DNA of 8,577 nt from Actinomycetes bacterium (GTDB lineage: Bacteria > Actinomycetota > CALGFH01), in contig JASLBL010000124.1 in assembly GCA_030146615.1 (NCBI GenBank), forward strand, positions 1-8,577, in the 5' to 3' direction. The notes under the pieces are model-generated. The model was given only the letters and a program-made list of their open reading frames with translations, made no database searches and was not told the DNA's origin. Shown piece after piece: positions 1-4,954 of this stretch (positions within the stretch are counted from its first letter, which is position 1; every line of letters begins with the position of its first letter). The position numbers and the translations under genes were made by a program.

Positions 1-2
1 GC

Positions 3-1157
3 ATCCAGAAGCGCACCCGGAACGGCAAGACGACCTACCGCGTGCAGTACAGGGACCCGAGCGGCGCCATGCGCGGCAAGGTGTTCGACCGCATCGCCGA
101 CGCCCGGGCATGGCTGCACCAGAACGAGACAGCCAAGAGCAACAACGCCTGGACGGATCCCCGGGCCGGCAAGACGACCCTGCGCAGCTACGCCGCCGCC
201 TGGTGCGCGGCTCAGACCTTCGACGCGACGACCCGCGAGGCGGTCGCCCTGCGGCTGCGGCTGCACGTCGACCCGCACCTCGGCGACTACCCGGTGGCGG
301 CGCTACGCCCGAGCGTCATCCAGGCTTGGGCGCGTGGCCTGCAGCAGCAGCTCGCGCCGAGCTACGTCCGGGTCGTGTTCGCCAACCTGAGCGCCATCCT
401 GCAGGCGGCGGTCGATGACGGCGCCATCGCCCGCAACCCGTGCCGGGTCGGGTCGGTGAAGCCGCCGGCGCCCGACCGGCGCAAGATCCTGCCCTGGTCG
501 GCTGAGCGGGTCGGCGAGGTGTCGGCGGCGCTGCCCGACCGCTACCGGGGGCTGATGGCCGTTGCCGCCGGGCTGGGGCTTCGGCAGGGCGAGTGCTTCG
601 GCCTGGCCGTCGATGACGTCGACTTCCTGCGCGGCGTCGTCCACGTCCGCCGCCAAGTCCGCATCGTGGGCAACCAGCTCACCTTCGCCCCGCCCAAGAC
701 CGGCAAGACCCGCGACGTGCCCCTGCCCGAGTCAGTCGCGCTCCGGCTGGCGGCCCACCTGGAAGCCTGGCCGGCGGTGGCGGTCACGCTGCCCTGGCGT
801 GAGCCAACCGGGCGGCCGGAGACGGCCCGGCTGGTCTTCACGACCCGGGAGCGGACGGCGCTGGCCCGGACGTACTTCAACCGCCACGTCTGGAAGCCGG
901 CCCTCGAAGCGCCCAGGGTGCCGGCGACCCGGGACAACGGGATGCACGCGGCCCGCCACTACGACGCCAGCGCGCTCCTGGAAGACGGCGTGAACGTCCG
1001 GGCGGTGGCCGAGTACCTGGGCCACAACGACCCGGGCTTCACCCTGCGCGTGTATGCCCACCTTATGCCGTCCAGCGAAGGACGGGCCCGCGCCGCCATC
1101 GACCGCGCCCTGGGCGGTAGCCCGGTTGTAGCCCGAGTCGCCGCCCAGGACGCGTAA
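3..1157 (+). CDS. Tyrosine-recombinase (phage-type) integrase, 5' end outside window
   Basis: Site-specific recombinase that would catalyse integration or excision of a mobile element through a 3'-phosphotyrosine intermediate. Only the 3' part is visible: the frame is open from base 3 and the N-terminal residues before the GTG at 42 (ending in KTTYR) read like a normal integrase arm-binding start, so the true start lies left of the window. Counting the GTG at 42 as residue 1, a SAM-like core-binding domain spans about 45-140 and the catalytic domain about 150-345. The full catalytic set is present: R181 in GLGLRQGE, K219 in the beta-hairpin PPKTGKTRD, H302-x-x-R305 in MHAARHYDAS, H328 in YLGHND, and nucleophile Y338 in LRVYAHLMP. 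It ends in TAA and looks intact, so probably active. No excisionase or other phage gene is visible. It is convergent with glnA. Family assignment is certain; the target site and element are unknown. Confidence 0.95.
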   Translation: MQKRTRNGKTTYRVQYRDPSGAMRGKVFDRIADARAWLHQNETAKSNNAWTDPRAGKTTLRSYAAAWCAAQTFDATTREAVALRLRLHVDPHLGDYPVAALRPSVIQAWARGLQQQLAPSYVRVVFANLSAILQAAVDDGAIARNPCRVGSVKPPAPDRRKILPWSAERVGEVSAALPDRYRGLMAVAAGLGLRQGECFGLAVDDVDFLRGVVHVRRQVRIVGNQLTFAPPKTGKTRDVPLPESVALRLAAHLEAWPAVAVTLPWREPTGRPETARLVFTTRERTALARTYFNRHVWKPALEAPRVPATRDNGMHAARHYDASALLEDGVNVRAVAEYLGHNDPGFTLRVYAHLMPSSEGRARAAIDRALGGSPVVARVAAQDA

Positions 1158-1180
1158 TAGCTGGTCAGCGCGTTGCGGTG
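1158..1180. other. Convergent int/glnA gap, possible element-chromosome boundary
   Basis: These 23 bp separate the TAA of the integrase from the TAG of glnA. No strong terminator is present: the best stem (1167-1171 with 1178-1182) is five pairs including a G-T wobble, has no T tract and runs into the glnA stop codon. Integrase genes usually lie close to their attachment site, so one end of an integrated element may fall in or near this gap. That is inference; no duplicated att core can be seen inside the window. Confidence 0.3.
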
Positions 1181-2605
1181 CTAGATGTCGTAGTAGAGGT
1201 GGAACTCCCACGGGTGGGGGCGGAGGCGGACGGCGTCGACCTCGTGCTCGCGCTTGTAGGCGAGCCAGGTGTCGATCACGTCCTGGGTGAACACGCCGCC
1301 CTCGAGCAGGAACTCGTGGTCGGCCTCCAGGGCGGCCAGGGCCTCGTCGAGGGAGCCGGGGACCTGGGGGACCTCGGCGAGCTCCTCGGGGGGCAGCTCG
1401 TAGAGGTCCTTGTCCAGCGGGCCGGCGGGCTCGATCTTGTTGCGGACACCGTCGAGGCCGGCCATCAGCATGGCCGCGAACGCCAGGTAGGGGTTGCAGG
1501 AGGGGTCGGGGACCCGGAACTCGACCCGCTTGGCCTTGGGGCTGCGCGAGTAGAGGGGGATGCGGGCCGCGGCCGAGCGGTTGCGCTGGGAGTAGACCAG
1601 GTTGACCGGAGCCTCGTAGCCGGGGACCAGCCGCCGGTAGGAGTTGGTGGTCGGGTTGGTGAAGGCGGTCAGGGCCGGGGCGTGGGCCAGCAGCCCGCCG
1701 ATGTACCAGCGGCCCAGGTCGGACAGGCCGGCGTAGCCGGACTCGTCGTAGAACAGCGGCACCCCGTCGGTCCAGAGGCTCTGGTGGGTGTGCATGCCCG
1801 ACCCGTTGTCCTGGAAGATCGGCTTGGGCATGAAGGTGACGGTCTTGCCGTGCTTGAGGGCCGTGTTCTTGATGATGTACTTGAACAGCATCAGCCGGTC
1901 GGCCGTCTCCAGCAGGGTGCCGAAGCGGATGTCGATCTCGGCCTGGCCGGCGGTGCCGACCTCGTGGTGCTGGACCTCGACCGGGATGCCGGCCGCCTCA
2001 AGGGTCAGGGCCATCTCCGAGCGCAGGTCCTGGTAGTGGTCGGTCGGCGGGACCGGGAAGTAGCCCTCCTTGTAGCGGGGCTTGTACCCGAGGTTGCGCC
2101 CGCCCTCCTCGGCTCCGGAGTTCCAGGCGCCCTCGACCGCGTCGACGTAGTAGAAGGCCGAGTGCTGGTCCTGGTCGAAGCGGACCGAGTCGAAGATGTA
2201 GAACTCGGCCTCCGGCCCCCAGTAGGAGAGCTGGGCGATGCCGGAGCCCTCAAGGTACTTCTCGGCCTTGGCGGCCACGTGGCGGGGGTCGCGGGTGTAG
2301 GGCTCACCGGTGACCGGGTCCTTGACGAAGCAGTTCAGGACCAGGGTCGGGTGGGTCCGGAACGGGTCCAGCACCGCCGTGCCCGGGTCGGGGACCAGGA
2401 TCATGTCCGACTCCTGGATCTCCTGGAACCCCCGGATCGAGGAGCCGTCAAAGCCGAAGCCCTCGTCGAAGCTCTCCTCGGTCAGCTCGTGGGCCGGGAC
2501 TGAGAAGTGCTGCATCAGGCCGGGCAGGTCGGCGAAACGCAGGTCCACGATCAGGACCTCGTTGTCTCGGATCAGGTTGAGAACGTCTCCGGGGGAGTCC
2601 GTCAC
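1181..2605 (-). CDS. glnA: Glutamine synthetase, type I-beta (adenylylatable)
   Basis: Cytosolic dodecameric enzyme joining glutamate and ammonia with ATP hydrolysis to make glutamine, the main entry point of ammonium into metabolism. The protein has 474 residues, normal for GSI. Visible signatures: D53 of the DGSS motif (ammonium site), metal-binding E132 and E134 in GPEAEF, E215 and E223 in HHEVGTAGQAE, the ATP-site NGSGMHTH at 267-274, flap residue E331 in VPGYEAPV, R343 and R348 in NRSAAARIP, and E362/R364 in VEFRVPDP. Y402 in DLYELPPEE matches the adenylylation site of type I-beta enzymes, which implies GlnE-type covalent control, though no glnE is in the window. The start is GTG at 2605, chosen because AAGGAGG (2614-2620) lies 8 nt upstream. 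The C-terminus EFHLYYDI is canonical, so the neighbouring integrase has not truncated it. A candidate GlnR operator precedes the gene. It follows the lipoylation operon on the same strand after 108 bp. Confidence 0.98.
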   Translation of the reverse strand: MTDSPGDVLNLIRDNEVLIVDLRFADLPGLMQHFSVPAHELTEESFDEGFGFDGSSIRGFQEIQESDMILVPDPGTAVLDPFRTHPTLVLNCFVKDPVTGEPYTRDPRHVAAKAEKYLEGSGIAQLSYWGPEAEFYIFDSVRFDQDQHSAFYYVDAVEGAWNSGAEEGGRNLGYKPRYKEGYFPVPPTDHYQDLRSEMALTLEAAGIPVEVQHHEVGTAGQAEIDIRFGTLLETADRLMLFKYIIKNTALKHGKTVTFMPKPIFQDNGSGMHTHQSLWTDGVPLFYDESGYAGLSDLGRWYIGGLLAHAPALTAFTNPTTNSYRRLVPGYEAPVNLVYSQRNRSAAARIPLYSRSPKAKRVEFRVPDPSCNPYLAFAAMLMAGLDGVRNKIEPAGPLDKDLYELPPEELAEVPQVPGSLDEALAALEADHEFLLEGGVFTQDVIDTWLAYKREHEVDAVRLRPHPWEFHLYYDI

Positions 2606-2613
2606 GAGGGGTG

Positions 2614-2620
2614 CCTCCTT
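2614..2620 (-). promoter_or_regulatory. glnA ribosome binding site
   Basis: On the minus strand this reads AAGGAGG, a full anti-Shine-Dalgarno match, 8 nt before the GTG at 2605. It decides the GTG start. An ATG at 2623-2625 lies upstream of the RBS and is out of frame. Confidence 0.9.
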
Positions 2621-2642
2621 CGCATTTGGGCAGACGAGGGCG

Positions 2643-2648
2643 ACGCTA
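2643..2648 (-). promoter_or_regulatory. Candidate -10 box of glnA promoter
   Basis: The minus strand reads TAGCGT, fitting the actinobacterial TANNNT -10 pattern. It predicts a start near 2636 and a leader of about 30 nt. No good TTGACA-like -35 box lies 16-19 bp upstream, as would suit an activator-dependent promoter. The putative GlnR box would be centred about 40 bp upstream of the predicted start. Confidence 0.4.
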
Positions 2649-2674
2649 GCAACCGGCGTTTGCCGAGCGGTTGC
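2649..2674. repeat. 7-bp inverted repeat in glnA promoter region
   Basis: The minus strand carries GCAACCG (2668-2674) and CGGTTGC (2649-2655), a perfect 7-bp dyad with a 12-bp spacer. It overlaps the second half of the putative GlnR box and touches the -10 candidate. It could be a separate operator or part of the GlnR site; the sequence alone does not decide. Confidence 0.4.
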
Positions 2675-2696
2675 CTGTTTGTTTCGCCGGAGTAAA
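2658..2696 (-). promoter_or_regulatory. Candidate GlnR operator upstream of glnA
   Basis: Read on the minus strand, four 5-bp elements are separated by exactly 6 bp each: TTTAC, GAAAC, GCAAC, GCAAA (followed by C). The published actinobacterial GlnR consensus is gTnAC-n6-GaAAC repeated with the same spacing. The first pair fits well (GAAAC is exact, TTTAC lacks only the leading G); the second pair is degenerate. The site lies in the AT-richer part of an otherwise very GC-rich window and directly precedes the glnA -10 candidate. GlnR control of glnA is well known in Actinobacteria; its use here is inference. Confidence 0.6.
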
Positions 2697-2713
2697 CCAG
2701 ACCGGACGGCCGT

Positions 2714-3223
2714 TCAGGCGCCGCGGGCGAAGTCGAACCGGCGAGCCTTGGGCGGGGCCAGGGACGCGTCGAACCACTGGAGCACCGGCTGACCGTGGGG
2801 GACGCTGGTGGCGTCGTCAACCGCCCTGGTCACGACCACCTCGTAGATCGTCGGGGGGCGAGGCTCGGCCGCCGACCGAACCTGCGCGGTCCCGTCGGCC
2901 CCGGGCATGGCCGCCCCAGCCAGCGTCCACCCGGCCCAGTTGCGCATGAACACCAGATACCGCTCGTCCCCGGCAACCGGGTCGAGCCCTTCCAGCTCCA
3001 CCACCGACAGCCAGGTCCCCGGCCGGTAGGAGAGCCGCCCTTCGGGGCTGCCCACGTCCCCGAGTCCCGCGACGGGCGGCAGCGGATGGGTGACCTTGTC
3101 CGGGGCGGACAGGACGGCGGCGGCCTCGGCGGCGTGGCGGTCCTGGTCGAAGGCGCGAACGGCCCGGAACCCGAGCCAGGCGACGGCCAGGACCAGCAGC
3201 ACGACCACGACCAGGCGGGGCAC
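2714..3223 (-). CDS. Membrane-anchored protein with RskA C-terminal-like domain
   Basis: The protein has 169 residues. Residues 3-19 form one hydrophobic helix (RLVVVVLLVLAVAWL), followed by Arg-containing sequence and a soluble domain at about 70-155. The pattern ELEGLDPVAGDERYLVFMRN, then AGWTLAGAAMPGADGTAQV, then YEVVVTRA and HGQPVLQW resembles the extracytoplasmic C-terminal domain of RskA-type anti-sigma factors. The usual N-terminal zinc-finger anti-sigma domain is missing and no sigma factor is nearby, so an anti-sigma role is not supported. The role is unknown, perhaps an envelope protein. The start is GTG at 3223, 2 nt after the lipA stop; no clear Shine-Dalgarno is visible, so translation is probably coupled to lipA. 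It is the last gene of the lpd-E2-lipB-lipA cluster. A longer same-frame reading through lipA has no support. The coding call is good; the family call rests on recognition by eye. Confidence 0.72.
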   Translation of the reverse strand: MPRLVVVVLLVLAVAWLGFRAVRAFDQDRHAAEAAAVLSAPDKVTHPLPPVAGLGDVGSPEGRLSYRPGTWLSVVELEGLDPVAGDERYLVFMRNWAGWTLAGAAMPGADGTAQVRSAAEPRPPTIYEVVVTRAVDDATSVPHGQPVLQWFDASLAPPKARRFDFARGA

Positions 3224-3225
3224 GG

Positions 3226-4212
3226 CTAGGCGTCGGTGGTGGCCCAGGCGGGGAGGCGGCCGCGTTGCTTGCGGACGGCCGCCTTGTGCATCTCGCCGGC
3301 GTGGTAGCTGGAGCGGACCAGGGCTCCCGACTCGACGTGGGCGAACCCGAGGGCCTCGGCGTGGGCCTTGAGGTCGGCGAACTCCTCGGGTGGGATGAAC
3401 CGCTGGAGGTTCAGGTGGGCCTTGGTCGGCTGGAGGTACTGAGTGATTGTCAGCAGCTCGACCCCGACCGAGCGGAGGTCGGCCATGGTCTGGAGGACCT
3501 CGTCGCGCTCCTCGCCCATGCCCAGGATCAGGTTCGATTTGGTCGCGCAGCCATCGGGGAGCCAGGCCCGCGACCTGGCCAGCAGCTCCAGCGACCCGGC
3601 GTAGGTGAACCCGGGACGGATCCGCTTGTAGAGGCGGGGCACCGTCTCGACGTTGTGGCCCAGCACGTCCGGCTCGACGTCGGTGACCTGGCGCAGCGCC
3701 TCGGGCTTGCCGCGGAAGTCGGGGATCAGCACCTCGACCCCGCAGGACGGCAGGAGGGCCCGGACCTGGCGGACCGACTCGGCGAACAGCCAGGCGCCGC
3801 CGTCGCTGAGGTCGTCCCGGGCCACTCCGGTGATGACCGCGAACCGCAGGCCCATGCGGCCGATGGCGTGGGCGACCCGGCGCGGCTCGTCGGTGTCGTA
3901 GCCCTCGGGCTTGCCCGAGTGGATCTGGCAGAACGGGCACGCCCGGGTGCAGTGGTCCCCGCCGATCAGGAAGGTGGCCTCCCGGGCCTCCCAGCACTCG
4001 TAGATGTTGGGGCAGCCGGCCTGCTCGCACACCGTGTTGAGCTGCTCGTCGCGGACCAGGCCTTTGAGCTCGCGGTAGTTCGGGCCCTGGGACGCCTTCA
4101 CCTTCAGCCAGGATGGCTTGCGGCCGAACGTGGCTTCGGTCGGCGGCGGCGATGGGGTGCGGGGCCACAACTCCAGAGTGCGGGCCCCGGGCGGGATCAC
4201 GGGCTCAGGCAT
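3226..4212 (-). CDS. lipA: Lipoyl synthase (radical SAM)
   Basis: Inserts two sulfur atoms at C6 and C8 of octanoyl groups already attached to lipoyl domains, the last step of lipoate assembly. The protein has 328 residues. Both iron-sulfur cluster motifs are complete: the auxiliary cluster C62-x4-C67-x5-C73 (VCEQAGCPNIYEC), which is the sacrificial sulfur donor, and the radical-SAM triad C88-x3-C92-x2-C95 (HCTRACPFC). The C-terminal RSSY motif (300-303), with the serine ligand of the auxiliary cluster, is present. The start is ATG at 4212, with GGAG 7 nt upstream; a frame extension to 4275 adds 21 unlike residues lying inside lipB and is rejected. The start overlaps the end of lipB by 8 nt (ATGCCTGA), indicating translational coupling. 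Substrates are likely the E2 encoded two genes upstream and other lipoyl proteins. Confidence 0.97.
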   Translation of the reverse strand: MPEPVIPPGARTLELWPRTPSPPPTEATFGRKPSWLKVKASQGPNYRELKGLVRDEQLNTVCEQAGCPNIYECWEAREATFLIGGDHCTRACPFCQIHSGKPEGYDTDEPRRVAHAIGRMGLRFAVITGVARDDLSDGGAWLFAESVRQVRALLPSCGVEVLIPDFRGKPEALRQVTDVEPDVLGHNVETVPRLYKRIRPGFTYAGSLELLARSRAWLPDGCATKSNLILGMGEERDEVLQTMADLRSVGVELLTITQYLQPTKAHLNLQRFIPPEEFADLKAHAEALGFAHVESGALVRSSYHAGEMHKAAVRKQRGRLPAWATTDA

Positions 4213-4951
4213 GGATGGTCTCCGGGTCGTAGTCCTCCGCCGGCAGATCCAGGGTAGCGGGGTCGACCCGGACAAGGGTGCGCTCCAGGCGGTCGGCCAG
4301 CTGGCGCTCGACCACCGGGATGACCTCGGCCACCGGCACCTGGCGCCCGAGCAGGCTGGACAGTGAGCAGGCGGCCTTGTCGGGCATGCCGCAGGGCACG
4401 ATGGCGTTGAAGTAGGCCAGGTCGGTGGCGCAGTTCAGGGCGAAGCCGTGGCTGGTCACCCCGCGTGAGACCCGCATGCCGATGGCGCCCAGCTTGGCGT
4501 CGCCGACCCAGACCCCGGTGAGGTCGCCGCGCTCGCCCCGCGCCTCCAGCCCGAAGGCGGCGGCCACCTCCACCAGGGCCCATTCGACCCGGCCGACGAA
4601 CCGCCAGATGTCTGGTGTGGGGTCGAGCAGGGTGATCGGGTAGCCGACCAGCTGACCGGGGCCGTGGTAGGTGACCTGGCCGCCACGGTCGCTGCGGACG
4701 ACCTCGGCCCCGTTGGCGGTCAGCCAGGCCGCGTCGGCGAGCACGTCGGCGTCGCTGCCGCGCTTGCCGATGGTGTAGACGTGCGGGTGCTCCAGCAGCA
4801 GCACGGTGTCGGGGATGTCGCCGGCGGCCCGCCGTTCGACCAGGGCCCGCTGCCAGGCCCAGGCCCGCCGGTAGGGGACCGTCCCGGCGCGGACCGACCA
4901 GAGGGGGTCCGGGGGGCTCAAGCCTAGCCCCCCGGTCGATCGTTCCGGCAT
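4205..4951 (-). CDS. lipB: Octanoyl-[ACP]:protein octanoyltransferase
   Basis: Moves octanoyl from acyl carrier protein to the lysine of lipoyl domains, giving LipA its substrate. The protein has 248 residues. Visible motifs: RGGQVTYHGPGQL (RGG at 89-91, HGPG at 96-99), K153 in GDAKLGAIG, SHGFALN (167-173), and nucleophile C187 in IVPCGM. The Lys-Cys spacing of 34 residues equals that of the E. coli catalytic pair K135/C169. The start is ATG at 4951, three bases after the E2 stop, with GGGAG 6 nt upstream that overlaps the end of the E2 gene. The first 18 or so residues (RSTGGLGLSPPD) are not conserved-looking. The end overlaps lipA by 8 nt. It belongs to the lpd-E2-lipB-lipA operon. Confidence 0.97.
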   Translation of the reverse strand: MPERSTGGLGLSPPDPLWSVRAGTVPYRRAWAWQRALVERRAAGDIPDTVLLLEHPHVYTIGKRGSDADVLADAAWLTANGAEVVRSDRGGQVTYHGPGQLVGYPITLLDPTPDIWRFVGRVEWALVEVAAAFGLEARGERGDLTGVWVGDAKLGAIGMRVSRGVTSHGFALNCATDLAYFNAIVPCGMPDKAACSLSSLLGRQVPVAEVIPVVERQLADRLERTLVRVDPATLDLPAEDYDPETIHA

Positions 4952-4954
4952 CTG

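Noticed and set aside
1158..1183. Bidirectional terminator between the integrase and glnA
   Set aside because: Only a five-pair stem with a wobble, no T tract, and it includes the glnA stop codon.
1178..2503. 441-codon open frame on the plus strand opposite glnA
   Set aside because: Val/Gly/Leu-rich antisense shadow produced by strong GC bias at third codon positions of glnA; no domain, no RBS support.
2706..2713. Palindrome ACGGCCGT just after the membrane gene as an operon terminator
   Set aside because: Self-complementary 8-mer with no loop and no T tract; common by chance at this GC content.
3224..4168. Extension of the small membrane gene upstream through lipA (484 codons in total)
   Set aside because: The upstream part is Pro/Arg/Gly-rich and overlaps lipA entirely in another frame; real character begins at the membrane helix after the GTG at 3223.
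3265..4257. 330-codon open frame on the plus strand opposite lipA
   Set aside because: Antisense shadow; lipA on the other strand has both complete cysteine motifs and a clear start.
4213..4275. Longer lipA start at 4275
   Set aside because: The added residues are unlike LipA N-termini and lie inside lipB; the ATG at 4212 has GGAG at proper spacing and a typical stop-start overlap.
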